Part shown: piece by piece, positions 17,092 through 26,009 of the stretch | Numbering within the stretch: position 1 is the stretch's first letter | How the letters are laid out: every line of letters begins with the position of its first letter | DNA from: Lacinutrix algicola | Lineage (GTDB): Bacteria > Bacteroidota > Bacteroidia > Flavobacteriales > Flavobacteriaceae | NCBI RefSeq assembly: GCF_001418085.1 | Contig: NZ_LIQH01000020.1 | Coordinates: 106,976-170,975 of the forward strand | Direction: 5' to 3' | Length of the DNA stretch: 64,000 nt | Made by a program: the position numbers and the translations under genes | Notes under the pieces: model-generated | Told to the model about the DNA's origin: nothing | The model's input: only the letters and a program-made list of their open reading frames with translations | Databases searched by the model: none

Positions 17092-17119
17092 AAAAAAAAA
17101 GCCTCTGTGAAGAGGCTTT
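17092..17119 (-). terminator. Intrinsic terminator of the M56/BlaI operon
   Basis: AAAGCCTCT / AGAGGCTTT with a GTGA loop. Read on the minus strand it is followed by a T-run, 26 bp after the stop of the M56 peptidase gene. Confidence 0.85.
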
Positions 17120-17145
17120 AATCAATCTTAAAAATAAATGAAGGA

Positions 17146-19869
17146 CTATTCTTCTTTTTTCACTAGTTTACCATTAACCGTGGTAATCCCTTTTTTAGAT
17201 AAATGAACTGTTGACACTCCATTATTAGTTTGCATTGATACATTTAATTTTGGATTTTCTTTTACAAGTGCAATAGCTTTTGCTTCAGAGATTTTTTCGC
17301 CTTCGTAGAAAAAGGTTGTTCCGTTAGCTTCCATGCCTTTAAATTGTTCAGATAGAGGTCTTCTAATTTGATTTCTTCTGTTTTCTAGTATTTCTTTTCT
17401 TTCCTCAAGCAATGTTTCTCTTTCTTTTTTTCTGTCTTCAACCAATGTTTTTCTTTCTTCAAGGATTTTCTTACGTTCCTGAATCCTAGCTTTTCTTTCA
17501 TTTTGGTAGGTGCTTTTTCTGTCTTCAAAAAAAGAATCTTTATTGTTTTTGTTAGAAGTTTTTAACGCTTTACCATTTTTATCAACTTCAGCGCCAGATG
17601 TATTATAGTATCGGGTTATTCCATTTTTTATAGAATAAAAATGTCTTTCTCCATTTATATCTAGAGATCCTGTTTGGGGTTCATTATTAACAACTTTACC
17701 ATTTACTGTCGTAATAGGTTTGTTTGATAGATTCACAGTTCTTTTTCCATTATTACTATGGGTTGAAATGTTCATTTTAGAGTTGTTCTCTAAAAGTTTT
17801 ATTGCTTTGTCAGATGAAATTGATTTGCCATTATAATAGAAATCAGCATTTATGTTAGCCATTTCTTTTGCATGCTCAACAGTAGATTTTGGAGGAGCTG
17901 GAGGCGCAGGAGGTGGTGGAGGTAATATTTTTCCGTTTTCATCAGTAATATAGCCATCTTTATTATAATATGTTTTTCTGCCTTGATACACAGTAAAATA
18001 ATGCGATTCACCATTTTTTAACATTTCGAAACCAGATTCTACTCCTTCAGGTGTTTTATCAATAATTTCATTCAAGGTTAGCTTTTTACCTTTTATATAT
18101 TGAGGTGCTTTTGTTGGAGGTGGTGGAGGTGGTGGTAATATAGATTGTTCACCTTTTTTTACTATTGGGGAATGAGAATAGTTTATATCATCTTTGTCTA
18201 CAATTGTGACTATAACAGGTTTTAGTTTTTGTTTTGTAGCTGTTTTAATATCAAAAAATTGAACAACATCACCTTTTTTAGCAGCTGTTATATAAGCTAC
18301 TGCTGTTTCATTTAAAACATTTCCTTTAATACTTTCTGTTGGCTTTCCTGGATATTTAAATTTAAAGCTTAAAATATTTTCTCCAGTAGTTGTAGATAGA
18401 ATAATGTTTTTAATGCCTTCTTTAGATAGGTTTAGTTGGCAACCATCACAAGTAATTCCGTTTACTGTAAGTGTTGGGTTTTGACTTGAGTAATCTGTAT
18501 TGTCATGTATATAGGCTTCCTCAGATAATTTGATGTTTATTAGATAATCTTTAGAGATTATTGACATTATACTTTTTATAATATCGTAATCTACTGCTCC
18601 TTTTGCTTCAATTTTTAAAACAGATTTATCTCCATTAGTTACTTTAATAAAATCTTCTTTAATTGTAGTTAAAGATGTTTGTTTTCCATTTAGGATTAAG
18701 TTTAATGGATTTTGTTTAAGTTCTAAAACAGGAATGTTAGTCGTTGTTTTTTCTTCTCTTGTAATTGACTTTATACTTAGTTCGTTAGATAGGTTTACGG
18801 GAGAGTTAACTTTTAGTTTGTCTTTGTACTCTAAATTTGTATAAATTTCAACCATTTTTTTGTGAGACATTAATATAGCGTTTAGATTGTCTTCACTTTT
18901 GTTTTGATAATAATTATATGAAATTTGGGCGTAGTCTTTTTTACTGATTTTATACTCTTGAATAGTTGGAGTTTTTATTGTAATAGACTCAGCGTCCTTC
19001 TCAACCTGTTCTCTTCCGCTAAAGCTAAAAAGTAATCCACCTAAAAGAGGTAGTAATAATAAACTTCTAAGCCATATGGCTTTTCTTGAGGTTTGTGTTT
19101 TCATAATTGTAAATCGTTTTTTGATTAATGAATAATTGATGGCATGCGCTAAAGGCATTTGGTTTGCAGTAGAAGTAAATTGAAGCAATGTTTCTTGGTA
19201 AGTTGATGAGTCTATACCTTGCTTTAAAACAGCTTCGTCTGCTAGAAATTCGTGATTAAGTTTTATGTCTTTTTTTATTATATAGAGTAATGGATTAAAC
19301 CAGAATACAATTTGTAAGAGCTCAATAAATAAAATATCTAATGTGTGTTTTTGTTTGGCGTGTGTTTGCTCGTGTAATAATACTTCCTCAGGTATTGCCT
19401 TTGTTTCAAACTTTGTTTTATTCAAAAAGATGTAGCTAAAGAAGGTATGAGGTACAATTAAATCGTTTAATAAAACTGAAATAAAATTGTTGTGTTTTTG
19501 TTTTTCGTTTCTATTAATTTTCGAAACGATACCAAATAGGTTTATAGCAAATTTTGATGCAAAAAGTAAAGCACCAAGCCCATAAATACTCCATAATAGT
19601 ATTGGTAAATAATTTGTTGGTTCTTCTATTATTGTTTCTGTTGGAAAATATTGAGGCATAGTAAACGAATTTGTTACCAAAGTTTCAACGTTGTAAATAG
19701 GTTCTATATATTCTACAAACGTAATAAACGGAATCACAATTGAAATGACCAATGCCGCTAATAAATAAAAACGTTTAAATTTATGAATGCTTAAACGCTC
19801 TAAAAACAATTTATAGAAGGCTATTAAAATAGCTAAGCATGCTGCCGATTTTAAGATTAAGATTTCCAT
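17146..19869 (-). CDS. BlaR1/MecR1-like M56 sensor metallopeptidase with long repeat-bearing C-terminus
   Basis: A 907-residue protein, much longer than the roughly 600 of classical BlaR1. The N-terminal 300 residues hold membrane helices and the M56 zinc site: HEQTH (166-170) and the downstream HEFLADEAVL. The extracytoplasmic part has no penicillin-binding SxxK domain that I can see. It has a CDGCQL motif, two proline-rich linkers (one with seven consecutive Pro), two copies of a roughly 60-residue module ending TTVNGKxV, and between them a highly charged Arg/Glu helix (about 790-850). Its start is 2 bp from the BlaI-type gene stop, so the pair is an operon. By analogy a signal triggers the peptidase, which inactivates the repressor. 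The signal is unknown. Confidence 0.85.
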   Translation of the reverse strand: MEILILKSAACLAILIAFYKLFLERLSIHKFKRFYLLAALVISIVIPFITFVEYIEPIYNVETLVTNSFTMPQYFPTETIIEEPTNYLPILLWSIYGLGALLFASKFAINLFGIVSKINRNEKQKHNNFISVLLNDLIVPHTFFSYIFLNKTKFETKAIPEEVLLHEQTHAKQKHTLDILFIELLQIVFWFNPLLYIIKKDIKLNHEFLADEAVLKQGIDSSTYQETLLQFTSTANQMPLAHAINYSLIKKRFTIMKTQTSRKAIWLRSLLLLPLLGGLLFSFSGREQVEKDAESITIKTPTIQEYKISKKDYAQISYNYYQNKSEDNLNAILMSHKKMVEIYTNLEYKDKLKVNSPVNLSNELSIKSITREEKTTTNIPVLELKQNPLNLILNGKQTSLTTIKEDFIKVTNGDKSVLKIEAKGAVDYDIIKSIMSIISKDYLINIKLSEEAYIHDNTDYSSQNPTLTVNGITCDGCQLNLSKEGIKNIILSTTTGENILSFKFKYPGKPTESIKGNVLNETAVAYITAAKKGDVVQFFDIKTATKQKLKPVIVTIVDKDDINYSHSPIVKKGEQSILPPPPPPPTKAPQYIKGKKLTLNEIIDKTPEGVESGFEMLKNGESHYFTVYQGRKTYYNKDGYITDENGKILPPPPPAPPAPPKSTVEHAKEMANINADFYYNGKSISSDKAIKLLENNSKMNISTHSNNGKRTVNLSNKPITTVNGKVVNNEPQTGSLDINGERHFYSIKNGITRYYNTSGAEVDKNGKALKTSNKNNKDSFFEDRKSTYQNERKARIQERKKILEERKTLVEDRKKERETLLEERKEILENRRNQIRRPLSEQFKGMEANGTTFFYEGEKISEAKAIALVKENPKLNVSMQTNNGVSTVHLSKKGITTVNGKLVKKEE

Positions 19870-19871
19870 AA

Positions 19872-20237
19872 TTACTTGTTTTTAATTTCAGTATCTATTA
19901 TTGCACGTAGTTCTTGTAATTCTTGCTTAGAAAGATTAGTCTCTTTTGTGAAAAACGAAGCAAATTGTGAGCTGCTATCGTTAAAGAAGTTTTTAATTAA
20001 GCCGTTTACATGTTTAGAGAAATAATCTTTTTTCTTTACTAAAGGGTAATATTCACGAGAGTTGCCAAACAAATTATAAGCTATAAAACCCTTATCTGTC
20101 ATGCGTTTTAAAAGTGTAGCAACAGTTGTATTTGCAGGTTTTGGTTCTGGATAAGCTACTAATAAGTCTTTCATGAAAGCTTTTTCTAGTTTCCATAAAT
20201 AATTCATTAAATCTTCTTCGGTTTTTGTAAGCTGCAT
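19872..20237 (-). CDS. BlaI/MecI/CopY-family transcriptional repressor
   Basis: A 121-residue winged-helix protein: MQLTKTEEDLMNYLWKLEKAF, then TTVATLLKRMTDKGFIAYN (recognition helix and wing), then YYPLVKKKDYFSKHVNGLI and a dimerising C-terminal helix. Length matches the family (about 120). It is the first gene of the operon with the M56 sensor. Palindromes of the form TCTACAAATGTAGA lie just upstream, as expected for TACA/TGTA-type BlaI operators, so autoregulation is likely. The alternative start at 20277 is out of this frame and is not used. Confidence 0.92.
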   Translation of the reverse strand: MQLTKTEEDLMNYLWKLEKAFMKDLLVAYPEPKPANTTVATLLKRMTDKGFIAYNLFGNSREYYPLVKKKDYFSKHVNGLIKNFFNDSSSQFASFFTKETNLSKQELQELRAIIDTEIKNK

Positions 20238-20239
20238 GT

Positions 20240-20301
20240 TCTACATTTTTAGATTGTTCTCTACAAATGTAGAGCAAATAATTCTATTCTACAAATGTAG
20301 A
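20240..20301. promoter_or_regulatory. BlaI-type operator array (three palindromes) in divergent promoter region
   Basis: Two perfect palindromes TCTACAAATGTAGA lie at 20260-20273 and 20288-20301, 28 bp centre to centre. An imperfect copy TCTACATTTTTAGA lies at 20240-20253, next to the repressor's ATG. The array sits between the repressor (minus) and the M28 peptidase (plus), so both directions may be controlled. Confidence 0.8.
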
Positions 20302-20350
20302 GCATGAGAATGTTTTAATAAAGAGTATCTTTAGCCAAAAAAAACTCAAA

Positions 20351-21709
20351 ATGAAACATATAATTGTTGTTCTAATATTTATTTTCTCATTACAAAGTTC
20401 TGCTCAAACAGTAGGAGATTTAATAAATCAAGTAAGTCTAGATAATCTTACGCTTACCTTAAACGAGTTTAGTGGAGAAGTGCCAACAACCGTTAATGGT
20501 AATGCAGTTACCATTATTAATAGAGAGCAAGCTAATAATGATTTAGCAGCAGATTATTTAAAGGAGCAGTTTCAGAAATTAAATAATATTACAATAACAG
20601 ATCAAGCATTTAATACTAATGGAAGAAATATAATTGCGACTCAGTTAGGTAAAACAAACCCCAATAACATTTATATTATTTGCGCACATTACGATTCTGT
20701 AGATAATTATTGTGCAGATGATAACGTAAGTGGAACTGGAGCTGTTTTAGAAATAGCTAGAATTTTGTCTACACAATGTACAGATAATACTATTGTTTAT
20801 GCTTTGTGGGACGAAGAGGAGTCTGGTTTACTAGGTGCACAACATTATTCGAATTTAGCAAATGCAAATAACGATAATATACTTGGTGTTTTAAACATGG
20901 ATATGATGGCACATAACGATATAGATGCTAGTGATAACGATTTTGATATAGATGTTAGACCTATTGCAAATTCTATTGCCATGAAAGATGATTTGCTTTC
21001 TTTATTAAACACCTATAATTTTAATTTAACAGCTAATGTTGTAAATCCAGGAACATCTGCTAGTGATCATTCTAAATTTTGGAGTAATGGATATTCAGCA
21101 CTTTTAGTTGGAGAATCTTGGGAAACTGGAGACCAAACGCAACATTATCATAGCGCAGGAGATAGAGTGAGTACTCTAGATTTGCCTTACTATCATGAAA
21201 TAACAAAATTAGTAATGGCTTATACAGCTACAAAAGCCGGATTAATTAATATAGAAAATACCGTAACAGAAAACGGAACACTATTAACAGCAGATCAAAC
21301 AGGAGCAACATACCAATGGATAAATTGTGATACTAATATAGATATAGTTGGAGAAACAAATCAGTCGTTTGCAGCAATTACTAATGGTAACTATAAGGTG
21401 GAAATTACTAGTGGTAGTTGTATAGAAACTAGTGAGTGTGTTTTTGTAAATACTTTAGGTATTGAACGTTTTAATGCTGAAGGCTTTAAAATATATCCAA
21501 ATCCAGTTAAAACCATTTTAAATATTGAATTACCGGTGTTTAATAATGCGGAATTAAATATTATTAATATAAACGGTCAGGTAGTAATGGAACAAAGTAT
21601 TGAAGAAACTTCGACTAAATTGAAGCTTTCTGGTTTAAATAATGGTATTTACTTTGTTACTTTAAAAGTTGATGGAAAAGAGATTAGCCAAAAGATAATT
21701 AAAGAATAG
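20351..21709 (+). CDS. Secreted M28-family zinc aminopeptidase with T9SS type A sorting domain
   Basis: A 452-residue protein. The signal peptide is residues 1-19 (ending SSAQT). The M28 domain shows the five metal ligands in order: AHYDSVD (His, with Asp at DDNVSGTGA), LWDEEESGLLG (Glu-Glu), LNMDMMAHND (Asp), and SDHSKFW (His). A short beta domain (about 315-375) links to a C-terminal Por-type sorting domain: GFKIYPNPVK, then LNIININGQVV, then LNNGIYFVTLKVDGK, ending QKIIKE. That predicts secretion by the type IX system and cell-surface attachment. It is divergent from the BlaI-type repressor and shares its operator region, so the M56/BlaI pair may control it. Substrate inferred: N-termini of peptides. 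Confidence 0.9.
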   Translation: MKHIIVVLIFIFSLQSSAQTVGDLINQVSLDNLTLTLNEFSGEVPTTVNGNAVTIINREQANNDLAADYLKEQFQKLNNITITDQAFNTNGRNIIATQLGKTNPNNIYIICAHYDSVDNYCADDNVSGTGAVLEIARILSTQCTDNTIVYALWDEEESGLLGAQHYSNLANANNDNILGVLNMDMMAHNDIDASDNDFDIDVRPIANSIAMKDDLLSLLNTYNFNLTANVVNPGTSASDHSKFWSNGYSALLVGESWETGDQTQHYHSAGDRVSTLDLPYYHEITKLVMAYTATKAGLINIENTVTENGTLLTADQTGATYQWINCDTNIDIVGETNQSFAAITNGNYKVEITSGSCIETSECVFVNTLGIERFNAEGFKIYPNPVKTILNIELPVFNNAELNIININGQVVMEQSIEETSTKLKLSGLNNGIYFVTLKVDGKEISQKIIKE

Positions 21710-21722
21710 AAGCACTTAAATT

Positions 21723-21780
21723 AAAAAATGCCACTATTTTTTACCTTATGGAAAGTAAAAAGTAGTGGCATTTTATTTTT
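21723..21780. terminator. Bidirectional intrinsic terminator with long stem
   Basis: A 19-bp stem (AAATGCCACTATTTTTTAC with GTAAAAAGTAGTGGCATTT, one G-T pair) lies between the convergent M28 and M20 genes, with A and T tracts on the two sides. Confidence 0.9.
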
Positions 21781-23167
21781 ATTTAGACATTTCTGTAAAA
21801 TGCTTGTAAAAACCAGGAATAGTTTCAATTCCTTTTAGGTAATTCCACACTCCAAAATGTTCGTCTGGTGAGTGTATAGCATCACTATCTAGACCAAAGC
21901 CCATTAAAATAGTTTTACTTTTTAGCTCTTGCTCAAATAATGCAACAATAGGAATACTTCCTCCACTACGCTGTGGTATTGGTGTTTTTCCAAAAGTTTC
22001 CTCGTATGCTGCACTTGCTGCTTTATAGCCAATACTATCTATTGGTGTTACGTAGCCTTGTCCACCATGATGAGGTGTTACTTTTACAGTAACACCTTTA
22101 GGAGCGATGCTTTCGAAGTGGTTTTTAAATAATTCGGTAATATTTTCCCAGTCTTGATTTGGCACTAAGCGCATAGATATTTTTGCAAATGCTTGGCTTG
22201 CAATTACAGTTTTTGCGCCTTCGCCTGTGTAGCCTCCCCAAATTCCGTTAACGTCTAAAGTTGGTCTTATAGAGTTACGCTCGTTAGTGGTGTAACCTTC
22301 TTCGCCGTAAACCGACTCGATATCCAGTGCTTCTTTATAATCTTTTAAAGAAAATGGTGCTTTTGCCATTTGAGCACGCTCGTCTAAAGATAGCTCTTCT
22401 ACATTATCGTAAAAACCAGGAATAGTAATGTGATTATTTTCGTCATGTAACGAAGCAATCATTTTTGTTAAAACGTTTATTGGGTTTGCAACAGCTCCTC
22501 CATAAAGGCCAGAATGTAAATCTCTGTTTGGACCTGTAACTTCAACTTCTACGTAGCTTAGTCCACGCAATCCTGTCGTAATTGAAGGTGTATCCTTAGC
22601 AATCATTCCAGTATCAGAAATTAAAATAACGTCGTTAGAAAGTTTTTCTTGATTTTGTTTTACAAATTTAGCAAGGTTTACACTTCCAACTTCTTCTTCT
22701 CCTTCTATCATAAACTTAACGTTACATGGTAGTTGGTTTTGCGTTGTCATAAATTCCATGGCTTTAACGTGCATGTACATTTGCCCTTTGTCATCGCAAG
22801 CACCACGTGCAAAAATAGCACCTTCTGGATGTAATTTTGTTTCTTTAATTACAGGTTCGAATGGTGGTGACGTCCATAACTCTAATGGATCTGGTGGTTG
22901 TACATCGTAATGTCCATAAACCAAAACGGTTGGAAGGTTTTTATCTATTATTTTATGTGCATAGATAATTGGGTAACCTTCTGTCTCGCAAATTTCAACG
23001 ACATCGCATCCAGCTTCTTTTAAACTTTTAGCAACTACGTCTGCAGTTTGTATAGTGTGCTTTTTGTAAGCAGAGTCTGCGCTTATCGATGGTATTTTTA
23101 GTAATTCTATTAATTCATCAAGAAAACGTTGCTTGTTTTCTTGAACGTAAGTTGTTATGTTTTTCAT
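21779..23167 (-). CDS. M20-family dipeptidase (CNDP/PepV-like)
   Basis: A 462-residue cytosolic enzyme. Metal-site motifs appear in order: LVYGHYDVQPP (His-x-Asp), ARGACDDKGQMYMH (bridging Asp), IEGEEEVGSVN (Glu-Glu), VILISDTG (Asp), and the late FGLDSDAIHSPDE with the final His. The dimerisation domain lies between about 200 and 330 and includes RDLHSGLYGGAVANP. Length and motifs match the dipeptidase A/carnosinase-like branch of M20. It hydrolyses di- or small peptides. It is a stand-alone gene, divergent from tRNA-Leu. Confidence 0.92.
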   Translation of the reverse strand: MKNITTYVQENKQRFLDELIELLKIPSISADSAYKKHTIQTADVVAKSLKEAGCDVVEICETEGYPIIYAHKIIDKNLPTVLVYGHYDVQPPDPLELWTSPPFEPVIKETKLHPEGAIFARGACDDKGQMYMHVKAMEFMTTQNQLPCNVKFMIEGEEEVGSVNLAKFVKQNQEKLSNDVILISDTGMIAKDTPSITTGLRGLSYVEVEVTGPNRDLHSGLYGGAVANPINVLTKMIASLHDENNHITIPGFYDNVEELSLDERAQMAKAPFSLKDYKEALDIESVYGEEGYTTNERNSIRPTLDVNGIWGGYTGEGAKTVIASQAFAKISMRLVPNQDWENITELFKNHFESIAPKGVTVKVTPHHGGQGYVTPIDSIGYKAASAAYEETFGKTPIPQRSGGSIPIVALFEQELKSKTILMGFGLDSDAIHSPDEHFGVWNYLKGIETIPGFYKHFTEMSK

Positions 23168-23248
23168 TGAAAATAATTGAGTTTATGTAAAAATACAAAA
23201 AGGATGATAATTTTGTTTATAGTTATTATGAATATTCAAACTATTGTT

Positions 23249-23256
23249 TATATTTG
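23249..23256 (+). promoter_or_regulatory. -7 promoter element (TATATTTG) of tRNA-Leu
   Basis: A perfect TAnnTTTG element 24 bp before the 5' end of the tRNA. Confidence 0.6.
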
Positions 23257-23280
23257 CACTCCGAATTATCGGGATAAGTT

Positions 23281-23362
23281 GCGGGCGTGGTGGAATTGGT
23301 AGACACGCTAGACTTAGGATCTAGTGCCGCGAGGTGTGAGAGTTCGAGTCTCTCCGCCCGTA
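23281..23362 (+). tRNA. tRNA-Leu (anticodon UAG)
   Basis: An 82-nt class II tRNA. The acceptor arms are GCGGGCG / CGCCCGT (the first pair is G-U). The anticodon stem CTAGA / TCTAG encloses the loop CTTAGGA, giving anticodon UAG, which reads CUA. A short variable arm (TGCCGCGAGGTG) and the T-arm GAGAGTTCGAGTCTCTC follow, with discriminator A and no encoded CCA. It is followed immediately by an intrinsic terminator. Confidence 0.95.
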
Positions 23363-23370
23363 CAGAATAA

Positions 23371-23404
23371 AAAAAGCTTCAACATTGTGTTGAGGCTTTT
23401 TTTT
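23371..23404 (+). terminator. Intrinsic terminator after tRNA-Leu
   Basis: AAAAAGCTTCAACA / TGTTGAGGCTTTTT with a 3-nt loop, one G-T wobble, then a T-run. Confidence 0.9.
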
Positions 23405-23585
23405 TATAACTATAGTGAGGCTTTAAGAGTGCTATTGTTTAATTTATAGGAATAACTTTTTTATTTTTTTGATAGAATAAAAAAATTTCCAACTCAGATA
23501 AAAGAAGAAATATACTGCTGGACGCTTTTATTATTAAAAAACGCGTCATTTACTCAATGAAAACGCGACTAACCATTATAAAGCG

Positions 23586-23593
23586 TATTTTTG
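23586..23593 (+). promoter_or_regulatory. -7 promoter element (TATTTTTG) of the GAF gene
   Basis: A perfect TAnnTTTG element 17 bp before the ATG at 23610. Just upstream (about 23538-23568), ACGCG occurs on both sides of CATTTACTCAATG as an imperfect inverted repeat of unknown role. The 23405-23609 gap otherwise holds nothing I can name. Confidence 0.5.
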
Positions 23594-23609
23594 TACATAT
23601 TTTATAACA

Positions 23610-26009
23610 ATGATTCAAGACCTAAACGACAATATTAATTTACCTTTTTCGTTACAGATTAGTTTTAACAAATTAATTGAGCGTTATGAGGAATTAGCTA
23701 ATAGCAGCGATCCATTTATTGCAGCTAAGGCTAATCGTGTTTTAGAAATACGTAATTTATATCCAATATTAAGTGAAGGATTTAGTAAAACCTCAGTTTT
23801 AAAAAAGCACGAAAAGGAAATCGAAATTTTATTGCAAGATTCTTTTAGTGAAGTTTTAAGCTTAAATGAAATAAAAACAGCAAGTGTACCTTATCATAAT
23901 TTTATTTTCAATGCATCAAAACGTTTTGAGAATATTATAAAAACTGCTGGACCAGATTTTCAATTAGTAATAAAAAATATGCCAGAAAACGATTGGTATA
24001 TTTTAGGTTGCACCATTATAATGAGTCTTTGTTATAAGTTTAATGCTAATTTTAGGCGACCATTATACTACGAGATTCCAGATGCTAATGGTATTGTAAG
24101 AACTTATAAGATTTTGTATAATGCAGATTTTATGGAAATTGTTGCCACAGATAAAGCTCCAAAATTAACAGAAGAAGATTTTGAAGAATTATTAGACAAT
24201 TTTGATAATATAGAAATTTGGAAAGAAAAATTCCCACCTAATAGTTACCTTTCAAAAGGATTTGTAATTTCTAATATTTTTGATGTTACAGATGATCAAG
24301 CAATATCTAGCATTAAAACCACCTTAATAGGAAATAATAAACGTAAAGACGAAGGCTTTATGGGTGATTTTCAGAAGGTGTTTAGATCATTATTAAATAT
24401 TACGGATCTAGAAGTAGGTTTTTCTATATATAATAAGGAAGAAGATACATTAATGAAAGTGCACGATTCTAGCATTAGTAGTTATTTATTAAAGGCTAAA
24501 GAAGAGTTTAAGTGTGATAATTTATTTTGTCATTACAGTTATGATAAAATAATAAAAGAGAAAACAAACTTCGCTATATCCGATGTCGATAGGAGTTTTA
24601 AAAAATCTAAAGGTCAGGCACCTCAAGTAAAAATTTTAAAACAACAAGGTGTAAAAAGTGCCATTTTTGCTCCTATAGCAGAAAACGGTGAGTTATTAGC
24701 AGTTTTAGAGTTGGTATCTAAAACACCTAAAGCTTTAAATAGTATAAACTCTAATAAACTGGTAGATGTTATGCCATTTATATTATCTGCAGTAAAACGT
24801 TCTAAAAGAGATGAGGAGAATTTAATTCAAGCCATCATTCAAAGAGAATGTACTTCAATCCATCCAAGTGTAAAATGGAAATTTGAGAATGCAGCAAGAA
24901 AATTCATGCAAGAGGAATATGATGGGACTGATAACCCAACATTTAATAGAATTACCTTTAGTAATGTATATCCTTTGTTTGGACAAATAGATGTGAAAGG
25001 ATCATCTGACGCTAGGAATAATGCAACTCAAAAAGATTTATCACTTCAGCTTAAAATGGTTGAAAGAATTATAAAACAAGCTTTTAAAACAGAAAAATTA
25101 CCAATTTTTGAACAACTTTTATTTCAAATAAAAATCTACAAAAAAGCATTAAAAACTGATTTTAAAGTAGACAGTGAACAAATAATTACTCAATTTTTTA
25201 AAAATGAAATAGAAACGTTTTTTAAATTTCAATTAAGAACAAAAACATATTTAACAGAGGATATTGAGGATTATTATAGCAAGATTGATGAAGATCTTGA
25301 TGTGCTTTATTACTATAGAAAAAACTACGATGATACTATAAGTTTAATTAACAAAAACATGTCGTCTCTGTTAGATAAAAAGCAAATTAATGCACAGGTA
25401 ATGTATCCTCACTTTTTCGAACGGTTTAAAACTGATGGAGTAGAGCACAATATGTACATTGGAGAATCTATTACCAAAGAGGATTCTTTTAGCGAAATTT
25501 ATCTTTATAACCTGCGTTTGTGGCAAATGCAAGTTATGATTGATATGGAAATTGCGTTTTATAATAAACAACATAAATACCCAATAGCTTTAGATGTTGC
25601 TTCCATGATTTTAGTGTTTAACCAACCGTTATCGATTAGGTTTAGAACAGACGAGAAGCATTTTGATGTTGACGGGACATATAATGCAAGATACGAAGTC
25701 GTAAAAAAGCGAGTAGATAAAGCCAATATAAAAGGTACAACAGAACGTATTACAACTAAAGGGAAATTAACTATTGTATACTCTCAGAAAGAAGATGAGT
25801 TAGAGTATTTGCAATACATTAACTTTTTACAGTCTAAGCGTAAGCTTGGAGATGAAGTTGAAATTCTTGATTTAGAAGACTTACAAGGTGTTACAGGTTT
25901 AAAAGCTTTACGAGTTAATATTTTATACCAAAAACAGTCTAAGGAAAAACAATCTAGCGAAAAAGAATATTATACATATAACGATTTAATGGAACAGATT
26001 AAATCTTAA
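23610..26009 (+). CDS. GAF-domain cytoplasmic protein of unknown role
   Basis: A 799-residue protein without signal peptide or membrane helices. The middle (about 245-400) looks like a GAF-type sensor domain: FRSLLNITDLEVGFSIYNKE, KSAIFAPIAENGELLAVLEL, then DVMPFILSAVKRS. The N-terminal 240 residues and C-terminal 390 residues are helical and charged, with no motif I recognise. There is no kinase, cyclase or phosphodiesterase signature. Its 3' end overlaps that of the convergent HD/Pycsar-effector-type gene by 11 bp. Long GAF proteins of this form are common in Flavobacteriaceae. Ligand and output are unknown. Confidence 0.7.
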   Translation: MIQDLNDNINLPFSLQISFNKLIERYEELANSSDPFIAAKANRVLEIRNLYPILSEGFSKTSVLKKHEKEIEILLQDSFSEVLSLNEIKTASVPYHNFIFNASKRFENIIKTAGPDFQLVIKNMPENDWYILGCTIIMSLCYKFNANFRRPLYYEIPDANGIVRTYKILYNADFMEIVATDKAPKLTEEDFEELLDNFDNIEIWKEKFPPNSYLSKGFVISNIFDVTDDQAISSIKTTLIGNNKRKDEGFMGDFQKVFRSLLNITDLEVGFSIYNKEEDTLMKVHDSSISSYLLKAKEEFKCDNLFCHYSYDKIIKEKTNFAISDVDRSFKKSKGQAPQVKILKQQGVKSAIFAPIAENGELLAVLELVSKTPKALNSINSNKLVDVMPFILSAVKRSKRDEENLIQAIIQRECTSIHPSVKWKFENAARKFMQEEYDGTDNPTFNRITFSNVYPLFGQIDVKGSSDARNNATQKDLSLQLKMVERIIKQAFKTEKLPIFEQLLFQIKIYKKALKTDFKVDSEQIITQFFKNEIETFFKFQLRTKTYLTEDIEDYYSKIDEDLDVLYYYRKNYDDTISLINKNMSSLLDKKQINAQVMYPHFFERFKTDGVEHNMYIGESITKEDSFSEIYLYNLRLWQMQVMIDMEIAFYNKQHKYPIALDVASMILVFNQPLSIRFRTDEKHFDVDGTYNARYEVVKKRVDKANIKGTTERITTKGKLTIVYSQKEDELEYLQYINFLQSKRKLGDEVEILDLEDLQGVTGLKALRVNILYQKQSKEKQSSEKEYYTYNDLMEQIKS

